Shown here one piece after another: positions 55,255 to 63,810 of a stretch of 64,000 nt of DNA. The DNA is from Bacteroidia bacterium (GTDB lineage Bacteria > Bacteroidota > Bacteroidia > SpSt-205), in contig JAOAHZ010000004.1 of assembly GCA_026414975.1 (NCBI GenBank), forward strand, positions 1 through 64,000, written 5' to 3'. The first letter of the stretch is position 1. Each line of letters begins with the position of its first letter. Below the pieces are notes generated by a model. That model made no database searches. It was not told the origin of the DNA and worked only from the letters and a program-made list of their open reading frames with translations. Position numbers and translations under genes: made by a program.

Positions 55255-55524
55255 ATGCCTTTTCTCATGGCTCTTCTGCTTTTCGGAGGGGGGGTGTACT
55301 TAGTACTCTCGCGTCCTCATGGGTTGTGGCTGCTTATTGGGTTGGAACTCATGCTAAATGCGGCTGCGCCGCTCCTTGTAGGAGCTGGCACCAGTGAAGC
55401 CCTCACCCTCCTTCTGATCCTCTTATTCTTCGCTTTGTTAGAGGCTGCAGCGGCTCTCTTCATTTTGTTCCACTACGCCCGTGAGACAGGGCATCTACGC
55501 TTAGGCGACCTACCCGCTCTATGA
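55255..55524 (+). CDS. Orphan NuoK-like membrane protein
   Basis: 89 residues from ATG 55255; an upstream in-frame extension to 55099 is antisense to the ankyrin gene and is rejected. Three membrane helices. LLIGLELMLNAAAPLLVGAG and LLFFALLEAAAALFILF match NuoK, keeping both membrane glutamates (E31 and E63), but the spacing between them is 32 residues instead of 36 in the nuoK at 37423. No other complex I gene is adjacent; plsC follows with ATGA overlap. It may serve a second complex I or a Mrp-like antiporter (MrpC is related). Confidence 0.7.
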   Translation: MPFLMALLLFGGGVYLVLSRPHGLWLLIGLELMLNAAAPLLVGAGTSEALTLLLILLFFALLEAAAALFILFHYARETGHLRLGDLPAL

Positions 55525-56267
55525 AAGGCTGGCTTCGGCGCTTATGGAGTCTATGGTTTGGGTTTTGGCTGGTGGGGTATTTTCTTCTGATGCTGCCCGT
55601 GTATGGATTGGTCTTGTGGAGGCTGACCCCTCGTACCATTAGATGGGGCCATCAGCTCAACCGTCTCTGGGGCAAAGTGATTCTCTTCATGGCTCGGATT
55701 CGTCTAAAACATGTGGGTTACCACTTCCCAGAAAAGCCCTGCATCATCGTAGCTAATCATCGCAGTTATCTGGATATTCCTGTTTGCTATGTAACCTTCC
55801 CACCGAGGGTAGCTTTTTTGGGAAAGGTAGAACTGGCCCGCATCCCCTTATACGGTTGGACTTATCGCCGCCTGCATGTCATAGTGGATAGAAAAGACCC
55901 CACAGCTCGCACAAAAAGTCTATTGGAGGCAGCTCATAAAATCAAGACTGGAATCTCAGTCTTGATCTACCCAGAAGGCACCACAAAGCATCCTCATCCC
56001 CTTGGAAAGTTTCACGATGGAGCCTTCAAGCTCGCCATAGACCTACAGGTACCTCTCCTACCGTTGGCGATCATCGGCTCCGATCGCTGTCTCAGCGCTG
56101 ACGGACAATTCTTGATGCGGCCAGGCGAGGTTACTTGCGTATTTCATCCACTCCTCTATCCAGAGGGTGAATCCGTAGAAAGCCTTCGTGATAAAGTGTA
56201 TAAATGGATGCAGGAAACCCTCACATACTATGAAAATAACGCCGTCCCTGTTAGACAATCTGTGTGA
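55521..56267 (+). CDS. plsC: 1-acyl-sn-glycerol-3-phosphate acyltransferase
   Basis: 248 residues. It makes phosphatidic acid from lysophosphatidic acid at the inner membrane. The catalytic NHRSYLDI (HX4D type) is near residue 75, then FLGKVELARIPLYG and VLIYPEGTTKHP (the EGT substrate motif). An N-terminal membrane helix is present. It overlaps the NuoK-like gene by four bases and gatC by 38 bases. Confidence 0.94.
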   Translation: MKGWLRRLWSLWFGFWLVGYFLLMLPVYGLVLWRLTPRTIRWGHQLNRLWGKVILFMARIRLKHVGYHFPEKPCIIVANHRSYLDIPVCYVTFPPRVAFLGKVELARIPLYGWTYRRLHVIVDRKDPTARTKSLLEAAHKIKTGISVLIYPEGTTKHPHPLGKFHDGAFKLAIDLQVPLLPLAIIGSDRCLSADGQFLMRPGEVTCVFHPLLYPEGESVESLRDKVYKWMQETLTYYENNAVPVRQSV

Positions 56268-56523
56268 GTTAGCTCGCTTAGGACTGAGTCCCGAAGAGCG
56301 TGAATCCATCCTGACAGATCTCCAGCGAATCGTAGATTTTGTAGAAAAGATCAGCGAACTGCCCTTAGAAGGGGTTGAGCCTATGCGGTCCGTAGGTCGG
56401 CCTTCGGGATACCTCCGAGAAGATATACCCTCTCCTCCCGATACTTCCCCTCTCCTCTTCCAAAACGCCCCGAAAGCTGATGGACTGTATATTCGTGTGC
56501 CCAAGTTTGGGGTCAAGGAGTGA
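56230..56523 (+). CDS. gatC: Asp-tRNA(Asn)/Glu-tRNA(Gln) amidotransferase subunit C
   Basis: 97 residues from ATG 56230. The small subunit that stabilises GatA and GatB. LDNLCELARLGLSPEERESILTDLQRIVDFVEKI and the proline-rich LREDIPSPP region are typical. The GatA and GatB genes are not in the window. Starts inside plsC. The 147 bases after it hold nothing I recognise apart from the murF upstream region. Confidence 0.93.
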   Translation: MKITPSLLDNLCELARLGLSPEERESILTDLQRIVDFVEKISELPLEGVEPMRSVGRPSGYLREDIPSPPDTSPLLFQNAPKADGLYIRVPKFGVKE

Positions 56524-56670
56524 TATACCTTGGGCTTTTAGAGGACGAGTGGATCGGTCACAGGGAGCTGTATGAGCGTTCAAGGCTATTCCCTTTCCTT
56601 TTCATCTTTTAGGGTGGTCCTTGAAGAAGAAGGTAAGATGCTTTAGGCTAAACGAATACATTGCTCTTTT

Positions 56671-58005
56671 ATGACCTATGAATCGCTGATTGAACAACTT
56701 TTTTCCGGGGCGGGGGCGAGTGTGGATACTCGCACGCTTCAGCCTGGGCAAGTATTTTTTGCTCTCCCGGGCGAAAGGACTCATGGGGCTGTCTATGCCG
56801 CCGAAGCCTTAGATAAAGGGGCATCGGCTGTAGTCCTGCCTGATGGATATCCCATGACCTTTTCCTCGGAGCGGGTCTTTTTTCATCCAGATCCCCTTCG
56901 CTTACTTGGAGAGATAGCAGCAGCTTATCGGGCTCAATTTTCCCTTCCTGTGATAGCTATCGGCGGTTCTAATGGAAAAACAACTACGAAAGCCCTACTC
57001 GGACATCTCCTCAATGCTCAGGCTCCTACCCTTGTCAGCCCTCGCAGTTGGAACAATGCTATCGGGGTACCCCTTACCTTGCTGCGACTCAGCTCCCATC
57101 ATCGGTTCGCTGTGATAGAACTCGGTGACAATCGCCCGGGCGAAGTCAAAGCTCTCTGTCAAATAGCCCAGCCTACTCTGGGCCTTATCACCAATGTCGG
57201 ATGGGATCACTTAGAAGGTTATGGAAGCCTCTCAGCCAATCTGTCCGCTAAGTGGGAACTCGTAGATTATTTAGCCTCCCAAACTGAGGCGGTGTTTTTT
57301 CTCAATACAGAAGATCAACTCTTGTCAGCTCAACCTTTCCCCTCAAGTCTCCGAGTCTACCGATACGGCAACACATCCGATAGCTTTGCTACTGCCACAT
57401 GGATGCCCATAGACTGGGGCCGCTCTCGCCTACGAGGTCGGTTGGGGGAGGAAACCTTTGACTTAGAGGTACCTCTATGGGGTAGCTACAATCGTCTAAA
57501 TATCCTTGCAGCTATCTCGATGGGCAAAGTTTTAGGATTGTCTTTATCGGAGATGGCGAAGGCTCTTCAATCTTTTCAAAATGAACCCTACCGCTCTCAA
57601 ATCATACACCGAGGAGGAAAAACTCTCATTTTAGAAGCGTATAACGCTAACCCTTCTTCTCTGTCAGCCAGCCTACAAGCGCTATGGGAGAGCCTTAAGA
57701 ATGGAGATCGCGTCGCTTTGGTTTTAGGACAGATGGAAGAGCTGGGGACTTATACCGAAGAGGCGCATCGGCGGGCTTTAGCGGAGCTCAGACCGCATGC
57801 AGCTCGTATTGCTGGGGTCCTTCTGGTAGGTCCTTACTGGGAAATAGTGAAAGGTGAGAGCTGGGCTTTTCCTATGGAATGGGTCTCTCACGCTGATTTT
57901 ATCTCTGGCGCACCCAAGTGGATGCACGAAGCCCCTGTGCTTTATTTTAAGGGATCACGCCGTCAGAAACTTGAGCAGCTCGTCGAGCGGCTTTTCTCTG
58001 AATAG
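56671..58005 (+). CDS. murF: UDP-N-acetylmuramoyl-tripeptide--D-alanyl-D-alanine ligase
   Basis: 444 residues. Last cytoplasmic ATP-dependent ligase of peptidoglycan precursor synthesis. ATP-binding GGSNGKTTTK near residue 99, SWNNAIGVPLTLL, VIELGDNRPGEVKAL, ITNVGWDHLEGYGS, and EAYNANPSSLSASL in the C-terminal domain are all MurF hallmarks. The ATG at 56671 is used; another in-frame ATG is at 56677. No good -7 box (TACATTGC at 56657 is weak). Confidence 0.97.
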   Translation: MTYESLIEQLFSGAGASVDTRTLQPGQVFFALPGERTHGAVYAAEALDKGASAVVLPDGYPMTFSSERVFFHPDPLRLLGEIAAAYRAQFSLPVIAIGGSNGKTTTKALLGHLLNAQAPTLVSPRSWNNAIGVPLTLLRLSSHHRFAVIELGDNRPGEVKALCQIAQPTLGLITNVGWDHLEGYGSLSANLSAKWELVDYLASQTEAVFFLNTEDQLLSAQPFPSSLRVYRYGNTSDSFATATWMPIDWGRSRLRGRLGEETFDLEVPLWGSYNRLNILAAISMGKVLGLSLSEMAKALQSFQNEPYRSQIIHRGGKTLILEAYNANPSSLSASLQALWESLKNGDRVALVLGQMEELGTYTEEAHRRALAELRPHAARIAGVLLVGPYWEIVKGESWAFPMEWVSHADFISGAPKWMHEAPVLYFKGSRRQKLEQLVERLFSE

Positions 58006-58017
58006 CCCTGATATATC

Positions 58018-58025
58018 TACCTTCG
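58018..58025 (+). promoter_or_regulatory. -7 box TACCTTCG
   Basis: TACCTTCG, then CTTC, then GTG 58030. It is the third example of the TTCG form with four- or five-base spacing. Confidence 0.6.
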
Positions 58026-58029
58026 CTTC

Positions 58030-58503
58030 GTGAAGAAGTCGCGATTCTGGGGGCAAGTCTGTTTTGTCTTAGCGGGAGTCAGTGCGAGCGCCCTGTTTTG
58101 CCCCCAATTTCGGATACATATCTGGGACGATGGGCGTTCAGCTAACCTATATCTGTGGGGGGGGCACGTGGCACTCCAGGCTACCGTAAGTGTGGCGGTG
58201 TATGTTATCGCTGCTGTTTGGGGGCTTGCAGGGGTAGGAGGGCTCTTTTTAGCAGGCAAAAAGCTATACCAGCACAATCGGGCTGCTATTGCCTGGATGA
58301 ATTGGGCTGCTTTTTTTGTGGCTATGGAGCTTGTATTTCTACTGGTGGCGGCTGAGGAGGTCCTCACGGATTTACGCGTTAGGCTTCTTCATGCCGATAG
58401 CTATGCTTCGGTGGGAAGCTGGATTAGCTTTTGCATCCTTTTGATTCTCCTTTTTTTGCCCTCCCGAGTCAAGAAGCAGGTCTTTCAAAATAAAGACTCC
58501 TAA
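58030..58503 (+). CDS. Four-helix membrane protein (DUF4293-like)
   Basis: 157 residues from GTG 58030. Four membrane helices (about 8-25, 50-78, 92-112, 130-150) with a short extracytoplasmic loop after the first, and a basic C-terminus (SRVKKQVFQNK). The size and layout match the DUF4293 family of Bacteroidota, whose function is unknown. The match is by layout, not by motif. The BatA-like gene begins nine bases later, so they are likely co-expressed. Confidence 0.5.
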   Translation: MKKSRFWGQVCFVLAGVSASALFCPQFRIHIWDDGRSANLYLWGGHVALQATVSVAVYVIAAVWGLAGVGGLFLAGKKLYQHNRAAIAWMNWAAFFVAMELVFLLVAAEEVLTDLRVRLLHADSYASVGSWISFCILLILLFLPSRVKKQVFQNKDS

Positions 58504-58512
58504 GAGACTGTA

Positions 58513-59373
58513 GTGAGCCTAAGCTTTGAATCGCCGGCTTATCTGGGGCTCTTGCCTGTTTGGGTGGGGCTAGCTTGGATGGGGGGCCGAGTGCGGCTTT
58601 TCGTGGGGTATGGTCCTTCTCAGCGGCGTCTATCCTCATGGAGAGCCTTTTTTCCTTTATGGGGCGTTGCTATCTCGGCTGCGCTTGCAACAGTGGCCGT
58701 TAGCGCGCCTCACCTGCATCTTACGCGGGAAAGCCTGGTTCTTCCTGATACGTGGGTTTTGTGGGATATTTCTCAGAGCATGCGGGAACGGGACCTGTCC
58801 CCTGACCGACAGAGGTTTGCTTTAGATCAAGTGGTTTCGGCTCTGGAAGCGGCCCCGATCCAGCGAATTGGCCTGGTTGTTTTTTCAGCTGAGGCCTATG
58901 CGGTGCTTCCCCTGACGACTGACAAGGAGGCGTTCCTATTTAGTCTGCGCCAGTCGGTTCGGTTGGACATGGGGGAGGGCACGAATCTCGCTGCAGCCAT
59001 AGAAACAGCCTTAGCTTTAGCTGAGCCATCTCAGCAGTGTCTAATAGTGAGCGATGGCGCCCATAACATTCCTGAGACCCCTGCGCTTTCAGAGCTGGCG
59101 CAGGTAGCTCAGCAGCGAGGGATTCGCCTGCATACCTTTTTAGTCGGACGAGAGGGACCTCAGTTATTCCCCGCTGCTCTTCAGCTTCTGAGCCAGACCA
59201 CGGGAGGCAGCTACCAGGAAGGGGGCTTTCGCTTAGACCCGCTACTGATCGCCGCTGAGTATCCGCAGACCTATCCTCTGGCTCCCTATCTATGGATAGC
59301 GGCGATAGGCGTGGGTTTGGCTGTTTTAGGGGGTATGAGCTTAGGGGGATGGTTTAGTGTGCTCACGGCATAA
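58513..59373 (+). CDS. BatA-like membrane protein with vWA domain
   Basis: 286 residues from GTG 58513. Two N-terminal helices, a periplasm-facing or cytoplasmic von Willebrand factor A domain and a C-terminal helix pair, as in BatA/BatB. The metal-ion site is intact: WDISQSM (DxSxS), GTNLAAAIETAL (Thr) and IVSDGAHNIP (Asp). Family members in Bacteroidota sit in the moxR-bat operon linked to oxidative-stress tolerance; here moxR and other bat genes are absent. The end overlaps osmC, on the other strand, by 11 bases. Confidence 0.85.
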   Translation: MSLSFESPAYLGLLPVWVGLAWMGGRVRLFVGYGPSQRRLSSWRAFFPLWGVAISAALATVAVSAPHLHLTRESLVLPDTWVLWDISQSMRERDLSPDRQRFALDQVVSALEAAPIQRIGLVVFSAEAYAVLPLTTDKEAFLFSLRQSVRLDMGEGTNLAAAIETALALAEPSQQCLIVSDGAHNIPETPALSELAQVAQQRGIRLHTFLVGREGPQLFPAALQLLSQTTGGSYQEGGFRLDPLLIAAEYPQTYPLAPYLWIAAIGVGLAVLGGMSLGGWFSVLTA

Positions 59374-59782
59374 GCGTGTAAAAGATATCTATCGTGCACC
59401 CGGCCGCTTCGAACATAGCCATGGCGCTGCAGTATTTCGTACGTGAGAGATAAATGGAGCGTTCCACGTCTGCTGAGGTGGCGTCTGGGCTTTTCAAGTT
59501 CAGGGAGATTTTTACGGAGGTGAAGACTTGAGGGGGCTCCGGTCGGCGTTCTGCTTGGGCCTCTACAAAAAAAGTCTCTACGGTTTTGCGCTTTTTTCGA
59601 AGGATACTCAGTACATCAGCAGAGAAGCAAGCCAGCATAGCTGAGAGTAAGCCCTCCATAGGGCGAGCGGCTCTGTCAGTGCCCCCTACTTCTTGAGGTG
59701 AGTCGTAGCTAAGGGTATGGCCTTTATCAGATTGAGCTAAAAAGTGCAATCCCTCCCCCATCCAGTGGAGGTTTATGTGCAT
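59363..59782 (-). CDS. OsmC-family peroxiredoxin-like protein
   Basis: 139 residues. OsmC/Ohr-fold proteins reduce organic hydroperoxides with paired cysteines. MEGLLSAMLACFSADVLSIL holds the first Cys and LSRTKYCSAMAMFEAAGC the second, the usual arrangement of the YhfA-like branch. The ATG at 59782 begins one base after the discriminator of the upstream tRNA, so it has no room for its own promoter or ribosome-binding site and must be expressed through the tRNA transcript. Confidence 0.88.
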   Translation of the reverse strand: MHINLHWMGEGLHFLAQSDKGHTLSYDSPQEVGGTDRAARPMEGLLSAMLACFSADVLSILRKKRKTVETFFVEAQAERRPEPPQVFTSVKISLNLKSPDATSADVERSIYLSRTKYCSAMAMFEAAGCTIDIFYTLMP

Positions 59783-59783
59783 G

Positions 59784-59856
<73 letters not shown>

Positions 59857-59862
59857 GCCCTG

Positions 59863-59870
59863 CAAAGGTA
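59863..59870 (-). promoter_or_regulatory. tRNA(CAT)-osmC -7 box TACCTTTG
   Basis: Perfect TACCTTTG, six bases before the tRNA 5' end. It is the only promoter candidate for osmC as well. Confidence 0.75.
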
Positions 59871-59891
59871 CGCTTTTCCTCGGAATGAGCT

Positions 59892-59899
59892 TATTTTTG
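59892..59899 (+). promoter_or_regulatory. -7 box TATTTTTG for the M43 protease
   Basis: TATTTTTG, then TATG, then GTG 59904. The ATG at 59901 is too close to the box to be transcribed from it, so the GTG is the likelier start. Confidence 0.6.
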
Positions 59900-59903
59900 T
59901 ATG

Positions 59904-61070
59904 GTGAAAGCGCCGATCTTAGGTCTGAGATGTATAAAAGGTCTTGCCTTCATAGGGGCATGGGTGTATGCTCAGCGCCAGTGTCCCGTGGATAAGACTT
60001 TTCTTCGTATACCTTCCTCTTTTAGCGGGCTGGTGTTTCGTTCATATCCAGAGGATCATTCTGAGGACACTTTATGGGTTCCGGTGGTGGTTCATGTGAT
60101 TGAGTCGTACGCAAATGAGATACCTTCTGAGCGTGTGGGGGCTCAGCTCCGGGCGCTGAACCGTGACTTTGCCCCAGCGAGGATTCAGTTTTACCTGCCG
60201 CGCTACGGGCCCTCGGGTGAGCCAACCTGCGGTTTAACTCGTACGGTGTCTCCGCTGTCCTCGCATGATTGGTCCACTGAGGAGGATACCCTCAAGAATC
60301 TTATTTATTGGGCTCCAGACAGCTTTCTCAACATCTGGGTTGTCCGCTCTATGCCCATGCAGGTGATAGGCTACGCCCGAGCTCTGAATGATCCCCAAGC
60401 CAAAGCGGGTATTGTCTTGGTAGCGGGAGTTCTCGGGGAGGGGGAAGGGGTGCGTCCGCCATACGACCGAGGTCGTACCGCCGTACATGAAATGGGGCAT
60501 GTGTTCAGCCTATATCATCCATTTGAAGGGGGATGCCGAGGCATGACGCCTCAAACGTGCGCCATCGAAGGAGACGAAATCTGCGATACACCGCCGCAGC
60601 GTCAAGCCACTTACGGGTGCCCCAGAACCCCTCCTAACACTTGTCAAGAGACCCCTATAGACCTTCCCGACCCTATACACAACTTCATGGGGTACGTGGA
60701 TGATAGCTGTATGACCCACTTTACCCCAGAGCAGATAGCTCGCATGCGGGCCTTTTTGCGCTTTCATGGTTCTACTCTAATCAGCCAAGCTAATCAGCTC
60801 GCCCGAGGCCGCACAACCCCCTTTGATCACGTCTGCACCGAATTGATGGGCATCTCTACTCCTTTTATCGCACCGCCAAAGCTGAAGCGAAAAGGGAACA
60901 CACTCTTCGTAGAGGGAGCAGAGGAGCTCAAAGTATATGATGTCGCTGGTCGTCTGCTACATCAGACTCGGGGCGATGAAATCTGTATAGATGCTTTGCC
61001 CTTTGGCTTGTATTACCTTCAAGTGTTCAAAACAGGCTATCCCTTCACTTATACCATAGCCCCCTTCTGA
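59904..61070 (+). CDS. Secreted M43-type metalloprotease (pappalysin/cytophagalysin)
   Basis: 388 residues from GTG 59904. Signal peptide (LRCIKGLAFIGAWVYAQ). The catalytic zinc site HEMGHVFSLYH is at 195-205 and the Met-turn region NFMGYVDDSCMTHFTPEQIARMR follows about 60 residues later, both typical of M43B peptidases. Paired cysteines (GGCRGMTPQTC, ICDTPP, CPRTPPNTCQ) are conserved in the family. The last 70 residues (LKVYDVAGRLLHQ, LPFGLYYLQVFK) form a T9SS type A sorting domain, so it is a surface or released protease. Confidence 0.92.
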   Translation: MKAPILGLRCIKGLAFIGAWVYAQRQCPVDKTFLRIPSSFSGLVFRSYPEDHSEDTLWVPVVVHVIESYANEIPSERVGAQLRALNRDFAPARIQFYLPRYGPSGEPTCGLTRTVSPLSSHDWSTEEDTLKNLIYWAPDSFLNIWVVRSMPMQVIGYARALNDPQAKAGIVLVAGVLGEGEGVRPPYDRGRTAVHEMGHVFSLYHPFEGGCRGMTPQTCAIEGDEICDTPPQRQATYGCPRTPPNTCQETPIDLPDPIHNFMGYVDDSCMTHFTPEQIARMRAFLRFHGSTLISQANQLARGRTTPFDHVCTELMGISTPFIAPPKLKRKGNTLFVEGAEELKVYDVAGRLLHQTRGDEICIDALPFGLYYLQVFKTGYPFTYTIAPF

Positions 61071-61101
61071 TAAGCACGACGGTAGATGACCCAGAAGCCC
61101 C

Positions 61102-61109
61102 TATCTTTG
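61102..61109 (+). promoter_or_regulatory. acnA -7 box TATCTTTG
   Basis: Perfect TATCTTTG, then CTGC, then ATG 61114. The same CTGC spacer precedes dnaX. Confidence 0.75.
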
Positions 61110-61113
61110 CTGC

Positions 61114-63810
61114 ATGACGGCTTGGAAGCAGCCCTTCTCAGGAGATTCCCATTTCGTCTCTCTCTCTGTCGCTGCTCAATCCTTAGGGATAAATGTAGAA
61201 AAGCTCCCGTATAGCCTGCGTATCCTCTTGGAGAATGTTTTACGAAACTTAGACAACTTCAAGGTAACCTCAGCCCACTTGGAGCCCTTCCGCAAGTGGG
61301 ACGGTCATCCCAGTCCAGAAGATGAGATTGCGTTTGTCCCGGCTCGGGTGCTCATGCAGGATTTCACCGGAGTTCCGGCGGTGGTAGATTTAGCTTCTCT
61401 GAGGGATGCGGTCGCAGCTAATCACAAAGACCCTCGGCGCATCAACCCGCTTGTGCCAGTGGATTTGGTAATAGATCATTCTGTACAGGTAGACTCTTTC
61501 GGGAATGCCGCCGCCCTTCGTCGAAACATAGAGCGGGAATATCAGCAAAACCGAGAGCGTTATCAATTTCTCAAATGGGCTCAGCAGGCTTTCACTAACT
61601 TTCGGATTGTTCCACCCGGCATGGGGATTGTGCATCAAGTGAATTTAGAGTACTTAGCTGAGGTGGTCGTAGAGCGGGGGGGGTGGGCCTTTCCTGACAC
61701 CGTCGTGGGGACAGACTCTCATACCCCGATGGTAAATGGAATCGGTGTCGTAGGGTGGGGGGTAGGAGGCATAGAGGCAGAAGCTGCTATGCTGGGGCAG
61801 CCGTTCTATTTCCCCTGTCCTGAAGTGATAGGCCTGCGCTTAGAGGGCCAGCTAAAACCAGGTGTGACCGCCACAGACCTTGTTCTTACCATTACGGAGC
61901 TCCTGAGAAAAGTAGGCGTCGTGGATAAGTTCGTAGAAGTATTTGGCCCTGGGCTGGACACACTTACCGTGCCCGACCGAGCCACCATCTCTAATATGTC
62001 CCCTGAGTTTGGCTGCACGGTTACCTATTTTCCAATAGATGAACAGACGCTAGCCTACTTGCGTCTCACCGGACGTGATAAAGCGAAAGTAGAGCGAATC
62101 CGTCAGTATGCCCAGAAAAATCACCTATGGCGTGAAGCGCATGACAATCCCGTCTATACTCAGGTTATCACACTGGACCTGAGGACGGTAGAACCTTCCG
62201 TAGCTGGACCGCGCCGTCCGCAGGACCGCCTACCCCTCTCGCAAGTGAAATCTGCCGTCCAGCGGAATATAGAAACGACCTATCAGAGGCAGCTTCATTC
62301 TGTGGCGCCTCAGCCCTTGACCTTAGTTCGGGAGCATTTACCCTCCAACGGCTATGCCCATTTGTCAGCGGGAGATGCAGAGTACTTGCTTTCGGATGGG
62401 GCTGTAGTCATCGCAGCTATAACCAGCTGCACCAACACCTCTAATCCCTCGGTGATGCTGGCAGCGGGACTCGTCGCTAAAAAAGCCGTCGCAGCGGGAC
62501 TACGGCCTAAGCCTTGGGTTAAGACGACCTTAGCTCCGGGTTCACAGGTTGTGACAAAGTACCTGGAAAAAGCGGGACTCTTGCCCTACTTAGAAGCCCT
62601 TCGCTTCCATGTAGCGGGCTATGGTTGTACAACCTGCATCGGTAATAGCGGTGCATTACCTTCTGCTGTATCCGAGGCTATCCAAGAAAAGAACTTAGTC
62701 GTTGCAGCCGTTCTCTCAGGCAATCGCAACTTTGAGGCTCGTGTTCATCCGCAGGTGCGTATGAACTTCTTGGCTTCGCCTCCTCTGGTCGTCGCTTATG
62801 CCTTAGCAGGTCGGATGGATATTGATTTTGAAACGGAGCCGCTGGGCTACGACCCCGATGGGTATCCCGTCTATCTCCGTGATGTGTGGTTCACTCCCGA
62901 TGAAGTGAATCACCTCATGGAGCGAGTCGTAGAAGAAGCTGACTTCAAGCGTGTCTACGCTCGTATTTTTGAAGGGGAGGCTGCTTGGCAGGCCTTGGAA
63001 GCTCCCCGAGGAGAACGCTACGCTTGGGACGACCTTTCCACTTACATTCGTCGGGCGCCATTTTTTGATGGACTGACGGTGGATGTCCCCCCTCTGCAGA
63101 ATATAAAAGGAGCGCGGGTCCTTCTGGTCTTAGGTGACTCCGTTACAACGGACCACATCTCGCCCGCTGGCTCTATCTCTTCTCAATCTCCAGCCGGTAA
63201 ATATCTGATTGAACACGGCGTAGAACCTAAAGACTTCAACTCCTACGGAGCTCGGCGAGGAAATCATGAAGTCATGATGAGAGGCACCTTCGCTAATGTA
63301 CGCCTTCGGAATAAACTTGTAGACCGGGAGGGCGGATGGACCCTTTACCATCCCACTGGAGAGATAATGACGGTGTATGAGGCTTCAGTTCGGTACAAGA
63401 AAGAAGGCACGCCGCTGCTGGTTTTGGCTGGTAAAGAGTATGGAAGCGGCTCTTCACGCGATTGGGCTGCCAAGGGTCCCAACTTACTGGGTGTCAAGGC
63501 CGTGATAGCAGAAAGTTACGAGCGCATTCACCGTAGTAACCTTGTGGGGATGGGTATCCTTCCCCTTCAGTTTCTACCCGGTGAGAATGTAGAAACCTTA
63601 GGTCTTACGGGCAAAGAGGTCTTCACCATAGAAGGCATTGCAGACCACCTTCACCCGCTGAAGCAGCTTAGCGTTCATGCTCATGACCCTTCTACGGGTA
63701 CGGAGAAGCGCTTCTCGGTCATAGCTCTCTTGCGGTCTGAGATAGAGATGGCATATTATCGGCATGGAGGCGTGCTGAATTATGTCCTTCGCACGCAGTT
63801 CCTTCACTGA
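61114..63810 (+). CDS. acnA: Aconitate hydratase A
   Basis: 898 residues, normal for AcnA. Interconverts citrate and isocitrate in the TCA cycle using a 4Fe-4S cluster. Cluster cysteines are in ITSCTNTSNPSVM and GCTTCIGNSG. VVGTDSHTPMVNGIG, GAILP-type TYFPIDEQTLAYL, and GSSRDWAAKGPNLLGVKAVIAESYERIHRSNLVGMGILPLQF (active-site swivel domain) are diagnostic. The amino acid pattern is AcnA rather than AcnB. Its last 29 bases overlap the start of rsmG. Confidence 0.98.
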   Translation: MTAWKQPFSGDSHFVSLSVAAQSLGINVEKLPYSLRILLENVLRNLDNFKVTSAHLEPFRKWDGHPSPEDEIAFVPARVLMQDFTGVPAVVDLASLRDAVAANHKDPRRINPLVPVDLVIDHSVQVDSFGNAAALRRNIEREYQQNRERYQFLKWAQQAFTNFRIVPPGMGIVHQVNLEYLAEVVVERGGWAFPDTVVGTDSHTPMVNGIGVVGWGVGGIEAEAAMLGQPFYFPCPEVIGLRLEGQLKPGVTATDLVLTITELLRKVGVVDKFVEVFGPGLDTLTVPDRATISNMSPEFGCTVTYFPIDEQTLAYLRLTGRDKAKVERIRQYAQKNHLWREAHDNPVYTQVITLDLRTVEPSVAGPRRPQDRLPLSQVKSAVQRNIETTYQRQLHSVAPQPLTLVREHLPSNGYAHLSAGDAEYLLSDGAVVIAAITSCTNTSNPSVMLAAGLVAKKAVAAGLRPKPWVKTTLAPGSQVVTKYLEKAGLLPYLEALRFHVAGYGCTTCIGNSGALPSAVSEAIQEKNLVVAAVLSGNRNFEARVHPQVRMNFLASPPLVVAYALAGRMDIDFETEPLGYDPDGYPVYLRDVWFTPDEVNHLMERVVEEADFKRVYARIFEGEAAWQALEAPRGERYAWDDLSTYIRRAPFFDGLTVDVPPLQNIKGARVLLVLGDSVTTDHISPAGSISSQSPAGKYLIEHGVEPKDFNSYGARRGNHEVMMRGTFANVRLRNKLVDREGGWTLYHPTGEIMTVYEASVRYKKEGTPLLVLAGKEYGSGSSRDWAAKGPNLLGVKAVIAESYERIHRSNLVGMGILPLQFLPGENVETLGLTGKEVFTIEGIADHLHPLKQLSVHAHDPSTGTEKRFSVIALLRSEIEMAYYRHGGVLNYVLRTQFLH

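Noticed and set aside
59901-59903. ATG as start of the M43 protease
   Set aside because: It begins one base after the TATTTTTG box, where transcription has not yet started by the spacing seen at tRNAs; the adjoining GTG fits the four-base rule.
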